Shown here: positions 17,738-27,600 of the stretch, piece after piece | Numbering within the stretch: position 1 is the stretch's first letter | How the letters are laid out: each line of letters starts with the position of its first letter | Assembly (NCBI GenBank): GCA_913056335.1 | Contig: CAJXLX010000019.1 | Location: 1 to 38,376, forward strand | Source of the DNA: an uncultured Rhodothermaceae bacterium | GTDB taxonomy: Bacteria > Bacteroidota > Rhodothermia > Rhodothermales > Salinibacteraceae | Length of the DNA: 38,376 nt | Direction of reading: 5' to 3' | Program-made: the position numbers and the translations under genes | The notes under the pieces: generated by a model | Seen by the model: only the letters and a program-made list of their open reading frames with translations | Database searches by the model: none | What the model was told of the DNA's origin: nothing

Positions 17738-18337
17738 ATGGATACGACTCCTCGCATTTCATCCGTTTTGGTAGCGGCTGTGCCCCGCGGGCTGGCCGCT
17801 CTGGTGCTGGCGCTGGGCTTGTTCGTTGCGGGCTGCGGCTCCGACGAGGATAGCACAGCACAGGCCGAACGTATCGAAGCGCTCGCATCCGAGAATGAAA
17901 CCCTACAGTCGCAGCTTGCTGCTGCGCGCGACTCGGTAGCGGCGTTGCGCAGCCAAGCCGGCGGGGCTGATATGGTGCAACTTGGCGACCCGATTCGCTT
18001 CCCATCGGGCAGCGCCTGGATCCCCGATCGGGGCCGCCGCACGCTCGACAGCTTGGCTACGATCCTCCAGAGCGAATACAACAGCCGCGACTTCCGCATC
18101 AAAGGCTTCACCGATAACCGGCCCATTGGTCCGTCGCTTGCAGGCACATACCCAAGCAACTGGTACCTCTCGGCCACACGTGCCGCTGCGGTAGCGCATT
18201 ACCTGGATACGGAGCACGACATCCAGTCGCGCACGCTTGAGATTGGCGCATTCGGTCCGCGAAATCCGGTCGCCTCCAACGAAACCGCCCAAGGGCGGCG
18301 CCTAAACCGGCGCGTGGAGATTCAGGTGGCGGAGTGA
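17738..18337 (+). CDS. OmpA-family lipoprotein
   Basis: From the ATG at 17738 the product has 199 residues. A signal ends in the lipobox VAGC (Cys about residue 33), so it should be lipid-anchored. A short coiled coil rich in A, E, Q and S follows (about 40-72), then an OmpA/MotB C-terminal domain (about 78-199) with FPSGSAWIPDRGRRTLDSLA, IKGFTDNRP and the end motif GRRLNRRVEIQV. The family binds peptidoglycan and ties the outer membrane to the wall; the conserved ligand-binding Asp and Arg are represented by the Asp of FTDNRP and the Arg of NRRVEI. The frame is open upstream to 17621, but that part is not protein-like. The gene is followed by strong hairpins at 18397 and 18470. Confidence 0.88.
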   Translation: MDTTPRISSVLVAAVPRGLAALVLALGLFVAGCGSDEDSTAQAERIEALASENETLQSQLAAARDSVAALRSQAGGADMVQLGDPIRFPSGSAWIPDRGRRTLDSLATILQSEYNSRDFRIKGFTDNRPIGPSLAGTYPSNWYLSATRAAAVAHYLDTEHDIQSRTLEIGAFGPRNPVASNETAQGRRLNRRVEIQVAE

Positions 18338-18396
18338 GTAGCGCTGCCCGGTTGCCCCTGCGTGTACAGCGCCCCCGGCAGGAAGCGCTAACGAAA

Positions 18397-18422
18397 GCGC
18401 CCGACGGGGGACCGTCGGGCGC
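18397..18422. terminator. terminator-like perfect hairpin without clear T-run
   Basis: Two 11-base arms (18397-18407 and 18412-18422) pair perfectly around a GGGA loop. It lies 60 bases after the OmpA-like gene and could stop its transcript. No T-run follows on the + strand; on the - strand a weak TTTCGTT follows, so it may act for transcripts from the right or be factor-assisted. Confidence 0.5.
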
Positions 18423-18469
18423 AGGGTTGACTTGTCAGGATGCAGGTGGGGGATGACAGAGCCAGAATC

Positions 18470-18501
18470 GATCTGACAGGTCTTTCGAGACCTGTCAGAT
18501 C
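18470..18501. repeat. perfect 14-bp inverted repeat with TTCG loop
   Basis: The arms 18470-18483 and 18488-18501 are exact reverse complements (GATCTGACAGGTCT) around the tetraloop TTCG, the very stable UUCG type in RNA. The core (ctgacaggtc ... gacctgtcag) resembles, from memory, short intergenic palindromes that recur in Bacteroidota genomes. It may be a REP-like element or a transcript-end stabiliser. Only one copy is in the window. Confidence 0.6.
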
Positions 18502-18580
18502 TTGGTGATCATTCATGAGATAGCACTACTGCTGTGTCACAGGTCAATGTTTGGGTTGCAGCATGCCCCGTTAACACGGT

Positions 18581-18782
18581 TTCATCTTGAGCGCCCCGAC
18601 CGTGGGGAGGAAGTGCTTTTAGAGTGCGGAGCGGCTCCGCCAAGGAGACGCGAAGTCCTGACATGAGCGAAGCGACTGATGAACGCAGTGAATAAAGATC
18701 TCCCCCGAAGTGGGCAGGATCTTCTGTCCCGCCGTATCTTCTGAACGCCAAGGAGATGGTTCGACTGCGCTCACCATGACAG
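18581..18782. repeat. probable dispersed intergenic repeat
   Basis: This stretch has no plausible gene. Its ends read as outward-facing related phrases: TTCATCTTGAGCGCC on the left, and on the right (reverse strand) TGTCATGGTGAGCGCAGTCG followed by AACCATCTCC. The latter type is familiar as a frequent intergenic repeat in Bacteroidota, recalled and not searched here. The middle contains further short repeats of the form gagcgaagcgactgatgaac. It may be a miniature non-autonomous element or a relic. Confidence 0.4.
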
Positions 18783-18839
18783 GCTTCGTGGGGGCCGATT
18801 GCAGGCAACCATCAAAATGAAGATTGACTGCCACCGCGC

Positions 18840-19841
18840 TTATGCATTCCGCCAGTTCGTGGGGGCGGCAGGCGCGTTGTCGAGGATGTCGTCAATGCGC
18901 GCCATGTGCTCGGGGCTGAGACGCTCAGCCACCTCCAGCGCCTCCATGTTCTCGTGCACCTGCTCCGGGCGTGAGGCACCCGTAATCACGGTGCTCACGT
19001 GCTCGTTCTTCAGGCACCATGCCAGTGCAAGCTGTGCCATCGTGCAGTCCAGCTCATTCTCGGCGATGGGCGTAAGCTGACGCACGGCCTCCAGTTGGCG
19101 CTGCCCGTCGTCGCTTTCCAGACGTTTACGCAACCCCGCATACTTGTCGAGATCCAGGCGGCTGCCTTCGGGAATGCCATCGTTGTACTTGCCGGTGAGA
19201 ATACCGCTGGCAAGCGGACTCCACGTGGTGAGCCCGAGGTCAAAGTCGCGGTAGAGCGGCTGGTAGTCGCGCTCCACCTTCTGGCGATGCGTCATGTTGT
19301 ACTGCGGCTGCTCCATGACGGGCGGAATGAGATGCTCGCGCCGCGCCACTTCGTAGGCCTGCCGGATCTGCTCGGCGGTCCACTCGCTGGTGCCCCAGTA
19401 GAACGCCCAGCCGCGATCAATGACGTGGTTCATGGCGCGCACCGTCTCCTCGATGGGCGTTTCGGGGTCGGGGCGATGGCAGAAGATGAGGTCCACGTAG
19501 TCCATCTGCAAGCGCTTGAGCGAGGCCTGCGTGCCCTCCACAATGTGTTTGCGCGAGAGGCCACGGTCGTTCGGCCCGGAGCCGCCCCAGAAGATTTTCG
19601 TGGACACGACCAGATCCGAGCGCGTCCAGCCCTCCGAGCGAATAATGTTGCCCATCATGACCTCGGATTGCCCGCTGGCGTAGGCTTCCGCGTTGTCGAA
19701 GAAGTTGACGCCGGCGTCGTAGGCGGCGGTCATGCAGGCGCGAGCGCGGTCCTCGTCGATCTGCTCGCCGAAGGTGACCCACGATCCAAACGAGAGCGCC
19801 GACACCTTGAGTCCTGAGCGTCCTAAATGACGATATTCCAT
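18840..19841 (-). CDS. aldo/keto reductase, Kv-beta-like (AKR6/YghZ type)
   Basis: The product has 333 residues from the ATG at 19841; the open frame up to 19898 adds an unlikely leader. The aldo/keto reductase barrel starts [20 protein letters not shown]. The catalytic tetrad is visible: Asp and Tyr in [11 protein letters not shown], Lys in [10 protein letters not shown], and His in [10 protein letters not shown]. The sequence follows the eukaryotic potassium-channel beta subunits closely ([59 protein letters not shown]). Bacterial members use NADPH to reduce aldehydes such as L-glyceraldehyde 3-phosphate or methylglyoxal; the channel-like name is by homology only and no channel gene is present here. 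The gene is divergent from the penicillin-binding protein gene. Confidence 0.93.
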   Translation of the reverse strand: MEYRHLGRSGLKVSALSFGSWVTFGEQIDEDRARACMTAAYDAGVNFFDNAEAYASGQSEVMMGNIIRSEGWTRSDLVVSTKIFWGGSGPNDRGLSRKHIVEGTQASLKRLQMDYVDLIFCHRPDPETPIEETVRAMNHVIDRGWAFYWGTSEWTAEQIRQAYEVARREHLIPPVMEQPQYNMTHRQKVERDYQPLYRDFDLGLTTWSPLASGILTGKYNDGIPEGSRLDLDKYAGLRKRLESDDGQRQLEAVRQLTPIAENELDCTMAQLALAWCLKNEHVSTVITGASRPEQVHENMEALEVAERLSPEHMARIDDILDNAPAAPTNWRNA

Positions 19842-20012
19842 AGGGGTAGAGGGATGCGTTGTGAAGAAGACGGTGCGTGTGCCTCCCTCATAACACAAGC
19901 GGCGATGCGGGTTCAGTCCGTTGAGGACGTGTTACGTTGCCCCTGCAGTTGCACGCAGTGGCGTCATATGCTATTGTGAACAGCGTTTTGCTTTTGCGGT
20001 TAACTACCAACT

Positions 20013-23000
20013 ATGAGACCTTCCTTCGACTCCTCATTTATCGACTCATTCACGCAGCATCCCGCCGCCCAGCGTGTAGGGGCATGGGGACAGGCCGTAG
20101 CTGGGTGGATACGAAGCGCGCCGCCGTGGACCCGCGCGCTGATGCTGACGTGTGCGCTGAGCGTGCCTCTCGTGCTGCTCATCCGCGCCGAACTGCGCAC
20201 GTCGTGGCTGCAGTCCGAGCTGCTGTCGCGGTATGCGTCGGGGCTCACGTACCAGGTCGATGACGGCCCCAGCCCGTCCATTCGCTTTCCGGCGAGCGGC
20301 CCGTTTAATGAGCGGTTGGGATACGTAGCGCTGCCTGCGTTCATCGACAGCCTAACGCAGAGTGGACGCTTTGCGATTGCCCGGCAGGCGCAGGTCTCCG
20401 ACCGATTTGCTACGCATATGGACATCGGGCTTGCGCCGCCCTATGTGCCAAAGCAGCAGGCCGGTCTCGATGTGCTCGACCGCACAGCCACCCCACTTGC
20501 CTCAGCCCGCTACCCGCAGCGCGTGTACGCCGTCCCCGACTCGATTCCACGCCTGGTACGCGAGACGCTGCTCTTCATCGAAAACCGGGCGCTGCTCAAC
20601 GACGTGCACCCGCGCAAAAACCCGGCGATTGAGTGGCGGCGCTTTGCGTACGCATCGGGGCGGCAGCTTACTGATGCGCTGGGCTTTACCGAGGGCGGGC
20701 CGGGCGGTAGCACGCTGGCTACGCAGCTCGACAAGGTGCGCAACTCGCCGGGCGGACAGACGACCGGACCTGTCGACAAGCTGCGCCAGATGGCATCGGC
20801 CTCGATCCAAAGTTATCTAAATGGCCCCCGAACGGTTGATGCGCGACGGCGCCTGGTAGCCGAGTACCTGAACCTGCTCCCGCTGGCAGCCATTGCCGGG
20901 CACGGCGAGGTCAACGGTCTGGGCGATGGCCTCTGGGCCTGGTACGACACCAGCCTCGATACGGTGAACGTGCATCTGCAGGCCGCCGATACCACCCACA
21001 CGCCGACCGACGAACAGGCCCTGGCGTACCGGCAGGTGCTGCAGCTTATTCTGTCGACGCGCAGTCCCTCGCGCTTTTTCCAGTCGGAGGCCGGGCACGA
21101 GGCGCTCACGGAGCTGGCGGATGCGTATCTGCCCGTACTGGCCGAGGCCGGCATCATTGCTCCGGCGCTGCGCGATGCGGCACAGGCCGTGCGCCCCGCC
21201 CGACGTACGCGAGCCGTGGCTCCGGCGACCGAGTCGTTCATTGCCCGGAAAGCGGCCAATGCCACGCGTATCCAGTTGCTGCAACAGCTATCGGTGCCGT
21301 CGCTTCCGGCGCTGGACCGGCTCGACCTGACGGCGCACACGCATTATGACGCTTCGGCACAACGCGCGGTGGCCGCGCTGCTGGAGCAGTTGCAAGATCC
21401 AGACTTTGTGCGCAGCGCGGGACTCATGGCCCCTCGCATGCTTGACCGGGGCGACCCGTCGCATGTGGAGTACGCGGTGGTGCTGTACGAACGCGACTCC
21501 ACCGCCAACGTGGTGCGCCTACAAGCCGACACGTTCGACGGCCCCTTTGACATCAACCGCGGGTCGAAGCTGGAGCTGGGCTCGACCGCCAAACTGCGCA
21601 CGCTCGTAACGTACCTGGAGCTGATTGACGAGCTCTACGACACCCACGCCGGGCAGTCCGCCGACTCGTTGCAGACGGTGCCGGTGGCCGATAACGACGC
21701 GCTCACGCGCTGGGTCCTCCAAGAACTGCAGCGCACGCCCGATCTGTCGCGTCGTGCCCTGCTGGAGGCCGCCATGGACCGCCGCTACTCGGCCAGTCCG
21801 TACGAGCGGTTCTTCACCGGCGGCGGGCAGCATCGTTTTAGCAACTTCAGCACCAGCAGCGACAGCCTGCGTCCCACGGTGACGGCGGCCTTTCGGCAGT
21901 CGATCAACCTGCCGTTTATTCGCATGATGCGCGACATCGTCAACTACCACAGGGCGCGCCTGCCCGGCCAGCCGGGCGCGATGCTTGGCGACCCCAGCGA
22001 TGCCCGCCGCCCGGACTACCTGGCACGCTTTGCGGATCAGGAAGGAAGCTACTTTCTGAATCGCTTCTATGCTGCGTATCCCGACACGCCCAACCGCGAC
22101 GTGTTTACCGTGCTGGGCGAGCGCCATCCCGAACGTCCGGTGCAGCGCCTGGCCTGGGCGTACCGCGCCATTGACCCGGACGCGCCTGCCGAAGACGTGG
22201 TCAATTTCCTGCGTCGCTATGCGCGGGGCGGAGAGACCCTCTCCGACGACCAGCTGGTCGCAGCGGTACGTCGAGCGGAGACGGCGGACCTGTCGTGGCA
22301 AGATCGGGGCTACCTGGCGGGCATCCACCCGCTGGAGCTGTGGCTGGCTCACTATCTGCGCGAGAACCCCGAATCCACCCGTACCGAGATGCTCGACGCC
22401 AGCACCGAGGTGCGACAAGAGGTGTACCAGTGGCTCTTTCAGCGACGAACGGGCGCGCAAGACACGCGCATCCGCACGATTCTGGAGCAGGAGGCGTTTG
22501 TCGGCATCCACAAGCGATGGGCGCGGCTGGGCTACCCGTTTGAGCGGCTCGTGCCCACGTACGCAACTTCGATTGGAAGCTCTGCCGACCGCCCCGATGC
22601 GCTCACCGAGCTGGTCGGCATTCTGTTGCGCGATGGCGTGCGCTACCCGACCCAGCGCATCGACCGGTTACGCCTGGGCGCGGGTACGCCGTTCGACACC
22701 GAGCTTACCGCGACGCCGGCTGCACCCGACACCGTTCTGTCGTCTGATGTGGCCGCCGTGGCCCGCAACGCAATGGTCGATGTGGTGGAGCGCGGCACGG
22801 CCATTCGCGCTCGCGGGGCCTTTACCGACTCCACCGGCACGCCGCTTGCGATGGGCGGCAAAACCGGTACGGGCGACAACCGGATCCGCACCCCCTTGCG
22901 GAGCGGAGGCCGCACCAATATTGCACTGAACCGCACCTCTACGTTTGTCTTCTTTGCCGGCGATCGCTTTTACGGGACGGTTACCGCCTATGCCCCCGGT

Positions 23001-23105
23001 CCCGAATCCGACGCGTACCGATTTACAAGCTCACTGCCTGCCCAGGTGCTCACACTCATGGGCCCGCAGCTTACGTCGCTCATTCATGCGCCGGATGCGC
23101 CGTGA
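20013..23105 (+). CDS. divergent class A penicillin-binding protein (transglycosylase plus transpeptidase)
   Basis: The protein has 1030 residues with one N-terminal membrane anchor (about 42-58, LMLTCALSVPLVLLI). A GT51-like transglycosylase region follows, with the catalytic-Glu segment changed to FIENRALLNDVHPRKNP (Glu190) and the second motif GGSTLATQLDKVRNSP. The transpeptidase domain has the acyl-serine motif GSTAK (Ser524), SIN in RQSINLPF, and KTGTG (Lys950). It should polymerise and cross-link peptidoglycan in the periplasm. It is longer than usual for class A enzymes (about 700-850), with an insertion of about 200 residues between the SxN and KTG motifs. The canonical EDxxFxxHxG motif is poorly kept, so it may be a specialised or PbpC-like form. 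Confidence 0.85.
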   Translation: MRPSFDSSFIDSFTQHPAAQRVGAWGQAVAGWIRSAPPWTRALMLTCALSVPLVLLIRAELRTSWLQSELLSRYASGLTYQVDDGPSPSIRFPASGPFNERLGYVALPAFIDSLTQSGRFAIARQAQVSDRFATHMDIGLAPPYVPKQQAGLDVLDRTATPLASARYPQRVYAVPDSIPRLVRETLLFIENRALLNDVHPRKNPAIEWRRFAYASGRQLTDALGFTEGGPGGSTLATQLDKVRNSPGGQTTGPVDKLRQMASASIQSYLNGPRTVDARRRLVAEYLNLLPLAAIAGHGEVNGLGDGLWAWYDTSLDTVNVHLQAADTTHTPTDEQALAYRQVLQLILSTRSPSRFFQSEAGHEALTELADAYLPVLAEAGIIAPALRDAAQAVRPARRTRAVAPATESFIARKAANATRIQLLQQLSVPSLPALDRLDLTAHTHYDASAQRAVAALLEQLQDPDFVRSAGLMAPRMLDRGDPSHVEYAVVLYERDSTANVVRLQADTFDGPFDINRGSKLELGSTAKLRTLVTYLELIDELYDTHAGQSADSLQTVPVADNDALTRWVLQELQRTPDLSRRALLEAAMDRRYSASPYERFFTGGGQHRFSNFSTSSDSLRPTVTAAFRQSINLPFIRMMRDIVNYHRARLPGQPGAMLGDPSDARRPDYLARFADQEGSYFLNRFYAAYPDTPNRDVFTVLGERHPERPVQRLAWAYRAIDPDAPAEDVVNFLRRYARGGETLSDDQLVAAVRRAETADLSWQDRGYLAGIHPLELWLAHYLRENPESTRTEMLDASTEVRQEVYQWLFQRRTGAQDTRIRTILEQEAFVGIHKRWARLGYPFERLVPTYATSIGSSADRPDALTELVGILLRDGVRYPTQRIDRLRLGAGTPFDTELTATPAAPDTVLSSDVAAVARNAMVDVVERGTAIRARGAFTDSTGTPLAMGGKTGTGDNRIRTPLRSGGRTNIALNRTSTFVFFAGDRFYGTVTAYAPGPESDAYRFTSSLPAQVLTLMGPQLTSLIHAPDAP

Positions 23106-23311
23106 GGCGGGTCTTGCGCCCCTAATGTTAGTTTTGTGCGACGACCAGGGGGGGGCGATTTTACAATGTCGATGATACTGCGTACGATAAATGTGCAGTG
23201 TAAAATACAGTACACGCTTCCATCTCACGGGCGGGCCTCTCGTACATCCTCTCGCTTCCTGCGTGGTCAGCGTGTCGCTTTCTGTCCCCGTTGTTGGCGC
23301 CTCTTCCTGAC

Positions 23312-24352
23312 ATGTCTTATTTGCGCTTTGCTCAAGACGTGGTATATACCGCATCCTCGCTCTGGTCTGCTTGGTTGCGATGTAGGCTTCTTTTCTTTGG
23401 AGGGCTGCTTGTAAGCCTCACGGTGTTCGGGGGCTGCTCATTGATGGAGAACGATGACACCCCGCCCTGGGACACCGACATCCCTGAAAGTGAAGACTTC
23501 GATGCCGAGGCTCCTGTGTGGACCGCCGACGGGGAAGAGCTTTTCTTTCTCCACACACGCGAGGGGACCAATGCCAATCCGGGCCGCTTCAACCAGCTTT
23601 GGAACGTGGACCTCAGCACAGGCGACCGCGAGCAGGTGGCTCCGGGACGGTTAACCAGTCCTGACGTAAGTCCTGATGGAGAGTGGGTCATGTTTCACTC
23701 GCGTGCGCAGTTTTCCCATCTCTACAAACTGCACCTTGAGAGCGACTCGCTGGTTGCCCTAACCGGGCCGGGTTCTTCCAACCCGGATCTGGATGCCACC
23801 ATTGTAGGTCGGTGGAGCCCAGGCGGAGACCGCATCTTGTACACCCGCTCTGCGGGGGAGCCGCGTGGGCTTTCTATGATGAACCCGGATGGAACCGAGG
23901 CCGAGATTTTCATCCCGTATGGCGTGCAGGGCGACTGGTTTCCAGATGGGGAACGCGTTGTCTACGTCAATTGGGACATGAACGAGGAAGACCCGGGCCG
24001 CCGTAGGCAGATCTATGTAGCCAATGCGGATGGGTCGGGTGCAGAGAAGATCACTGATCTTCCGGACTCTGACGTTAGTCTTCCACGTGTGTCTCCAGAT
24101 GGGATGCAGATCGTATTTGCATACGGTGCAGAGGAAGGACTACGAAATCTGTATGTAATGAACGCAGACGGCTCAAACCTTCGCCAAATTACGGGAGGAA
24201 AGGATGGCAGTGATCGGGTAGCGGATTGGCATCCTACTGAAGAAAAAATAGTTTTTGAACGGGCTTACTACACAGGCTACCAGCGAGTAAGTAGCTTGTA
24301 TACAGTTGATCTTAAGACGTTGGAGGTGGAACCCATTTTCCCGGCCGATTAG
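23312..24352 (+). CDS. TolB-like beta-propeller lipoprotein
   Basis: The ATG at 23312 gives 346 residues; the further-upstream start codon of this frame, at 23291, is a TTG. A hydrophobic signal (LLFFGGLLVSLTVF) ends in GGC, so it is probably lipid-anchored, although Phe at -3 is unusual for a lipobox. The mature protein consists of PD40/WD40-like TolB repeats: APVWTADGEELFFLH, SPDVSPDGEWVMFHS, GRWSPGGDRILYT, GDWFPDGERVVYV, PRVSPDGMQIVFAYG, and ADWHPTEEKIVFE, i.e. six blades, with two YVxNADGS turns. Such propellers bind proteins or glycans in the periplasm; no partner gene (Pal, TolA) is beside it. It may form a pair with the penicillin-binding protein gene 206 bases upstream. Confidence 0.85.
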   Translation: MSYLRFAQDVVYTASSLWSAWLRCRLLFFGGLLVSLTVFGGCSLMENDDTPPWDTDIPESEDFDAEAPVWTADGEELFFLHTREGTNANPGRFNQLWNVDLSTGDREQVAPGRLTSPDVSPDGEWVMFHSRAQFSHLYKLHLESDSLVALTGPGSSNPDLDATIVGRWSPGGDRILYTRSAGEPRGLSMMNPDGTEAEIFIPYGVQGDWFPDGERVVYVNWDMNEEDPGRRRQIYVANADGSGAEKITDLPDSDVSLPRVSPDGMQIVFAYGAEEGLRNLYVMNADGSNLRQITGGKDGSDRVADWHPTEEKIVFERAYYTGYQRVSSLYTVDLKTLEVEPIFPAD

Positions 24353-24567
24353 ATCGTAGCTTACTCTTTCATCAAACCGTTTTAGACCTGACACAAAAAC
24401 CGGGTGAGCACCCACGCATTGGCCTGCCGGTGTGCGACGCGGGCTGTTAAGAGGCTCTGCCCCGCTAACTTGGTTTAGACACCACCCGGAACGTCCGCTC
24501 TGCTCCCATTTTCGGGTTGCAGGTCGCTAAACACGTACGGGCTTGGCTCGGATCCCCCCGAACCACA

Positions 24568-24609
24568 CACGCCCCCCAGTGCACAAAGCACTGCGGGGCG
24601 TGGTTTTTC
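24568..24609 (+). terminator. intrinsic terminator
   Basis: A 15-base stem (24568-24582 with 24588-24602, one C-C mismatch) around the loop ACAAA is followed by GTTTTTC. This is a good intrinsic terminator for + strand transcripts coming from the propeller lipoprotein gene, 216 bases upstream. Seen from the - strand it lacks the T-run but lies just beyond the receptor gene's end, so it may also help there. Confidence 0.75.
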
Positions 24610-24640
24610 TGCGGGGCGGGCGTGAGACCCGTCTGATGCA

Positions 24641-27600
24641 TCAGTTGAAGATGTACTTGATGCCGAGCTGCATGCGCCAGCGCGACAGCAGGTTCGGGTC
24701 GTCGGTGTAGGTGGAGTCGGGGCCCACGAAGTTGAACACCGGTTCGCCCTCGCTGTCGAAGCGGTCCAGCTCCAGCGGCGAGGTGGCCGAGGCGCGGGCC
24801 ACCTTGCGCACGCCCCAGTCCGAATTCAGCAGGTTGGGCACGTTCAGGATGTCGAGGCTCAGCTGAAAGCGCTGCGGGGCCCCGCTCACTTCAAACGCTA
24901 CATCCTGCATGATGCGCAGGTCCAGGTTCGCAAACCACGGGTTGACCGCGCCAAACCGCTCGGCGATCTGTCCGCGGTTTGCGCTGAGGTAGTCATCTTG
25001 CTCGATGAACGCATCCAGCGCATCCCACTGGCTCGGATCGGCCAGGGTAATCTCGTCCGGGCTGGCCGGGATGTAGATGAGATCGTTGGAGCCGGAGCCG
25101 TCGCCGTTCACATCGCCCGAGTAGATGTAGGAGTAGCGGTTGCCGCCGCCCACGGTAAACTGATTGCCCTCGGCCACGGAGAAGAACGCCCCGATGGTGG
25201 TGGCAAACCGGTCGCGGCTGCCCCACACGTGACGGTAGTTGGCCGATCCGCTAATGCGGTGGCGAATGCCAAACTCGGAGTTGGCCAGGTTCGGGTCGTT
25301 CGGATCGCCCTGCACCGGCAGCTCCTGCCACAGCGCACTGGCGATCTCCGTGGTTTTCAGCTGACTCTCGGCCTGCGTGTAGCTGTAGGCCACGCTCGTG
25401 TACAGACCGGACGCAAACTCTTTTTTGAGCTCTGCGGTCACGTTCAGGTTATAGCCCTCGTTGGTGTTGTCGAGGGTGTAGATGCCGGCGCCGTCGGGGT
25501 TGAGCTCGTTTGCGCCCTCTGCGGCCCCGAAGTACGGGCGACCGTCTTGCTGGAGGAAGCGCGTGGGTTCGCCCAGGTCGAAGTTGCGCATCACAATAGC
25601 GTTGCGGTCGTTGCCGTAGATGCCTTCAAGCGTCGCGATGAAGCCGCCCGGCAGGCGTTGGTCAATGCCAATGTTGGTGGTCCACACCTGCGGCCACTTG
25701 AAGTCGCTGACGACTCCGTTCAGGTCGAACGACTGCTGCAGCACCGCGCCATCTTGCGTAAAGTGGTCCGCGGGAATCTCGTCTTCAGAGAGCCCTACGC
25801 CCGGAATGGGGCTGAAGAGGTTCGGGTTAGCACCTGGATTCGAAATCACGTTGCCAATCCACACAAAGGGGATGCGGCCCGTAAAGATGCCCGTGCCGCC
25901 GCGTACCTGCGTGGTACGATCGCCAAACACATCCCAGTTGAAGCCGATGCGGGGTGACCACAGCGGTGTTACGTCGGGCAGCTGGCTTTGGTCGACCGTG
26001 ATGGGATCGTCATTCTCATCGAGCGCCGTCAGATTGCGTGAGAACGGATTGTCGACCGGATCCGTGAAGTAGAGCGGGAAGTCCACACGCAGCCCAAACG
26101 TCAGGTTCAGGCGCTGGGTGGGCGCGTACTCGTCTTGGACGTAGAACGCCAGCTGGCCCACATCGATATACTCGCCCTTGAACGGAACGGACTCGGGCGT
26201 GATGAGGGGGCGCAGGGCAACCGGATCGTTCGGGTCAGTCTCGTCGAAGAAATTATCGACCGAGGGGAAGGTGTTGGGCAGTCCCGGAAAGCCAAACTGG
26301 CCGTGGCGGAACAGATTGAACGAGTTGAAGAACGAGAACAGCTCGAAGTTGGCCCCGCCGGTGAGCACGTGCCGCCCCGCGAAGTAGCTGAAGTTATTGG
26401 TCACTTGCAGCACATCCTGATCCAGAATGTTGTTAATCGAAAACGGCTCATGGCCCACCGTGGTGTAGGTGGTCCCGTTTTGCCCGATCTCAAGCGTTGG
26501 GAACGGTGAGCTAAACGGTTCGCGGAAGTCCCGGAATCGGCTGTAGCTCGAAAAGAAGCGATTCGACCACGCATCCCCCCGGCTGTTCAGCTCCAGCGCA
26601 AAGGAATTGAGCTGGTTATTGATGCGGTAGCCTGAACTCTCAAATGGCAAACTCTGCTCGTTGGGCCCACGTCCGGTGCCGTTAAACGAGATGGCCACCG
26701 GGTTCGGCCCGAGGTCGCGGCGGGCGTCCAGGTAGTTGTAGCGGAAGCTGAGGTCGTGATTGCTGCTGATATTCCAGTTCAGTTTCAGCAGCAGCTTGTC
26801 GTTATCGGTGGCGTGGAGGTAGTCCTGAAAGCGTCCGGGGTCGTAGTCGTAGACGTCGATCATGCGCTGGCGGATGTCTTCCATCACGCCCTGCTGCACG
26901 CGCGACTCGCCCGGCCCCACGGTGCCGTCGGTGTTCGCAACGAAATCGGTGCCGGGATCTTCGCGGCGCGAGAGCTCACCGTTCACGAAGAAGAAAAGCT
27001 TGTTTTCGATGATGGGCCCGCTGGCCGTAAAACCCGTCTGGTTGAACGTGAGGTCGGGGTTGGCGATGACCTCGTTGCCGCTTACCGTGTTGCCCTGAAA
27101 GTTCTCATCGCGGTAGAAGGTGTAGAGCGAGCCCGAGAATTCGTTAGAGCCGCTCTTGGTCACGGTGTTCACGTTCGCACCCGTGAATCCGCCCTGACGC
27201 ACGTCGAACGGGGCCACGGAGACCTGCACCTGCTCAACGGATTCGAAGGGAATCGGCTCGGCGTTGGCCTGGCCTCCGGGCGAGGGGTCATCGAGTCCGT
27301 ACGGATTATTGAAGTAGGACCCATCGACCGAGAGGTTGTTGAAGAGCCAGTTGCGCCCGCCAAAGCTGAGGTTGCCGTCGTTCCGCGGATCGGTGCGGAT
27401 GAGATCGCGCGTAGAGCGGTCGATAGAGGGCAGTCGCGCCACCTGGGCCGGGTCGACGGCGGTAACTGCGCCCGTGCGGTCGCTATTCATAACGTCGTCG
27501 CTGTCGGCGGTAATGGTTAGCTCGTCGAGTGCAATATCTTGCTCGGTGAGCTCAAAGTTGAGCTGGAAGGTTTCGCCCAGGCTAAGCGTGATGCCTTCTT

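Noticed and set aside
21519-22511. 330-residue open frame on the - strand
   Set aside because: Antisense of the penicillin-binding protein gene caused by high GC and codon bias.
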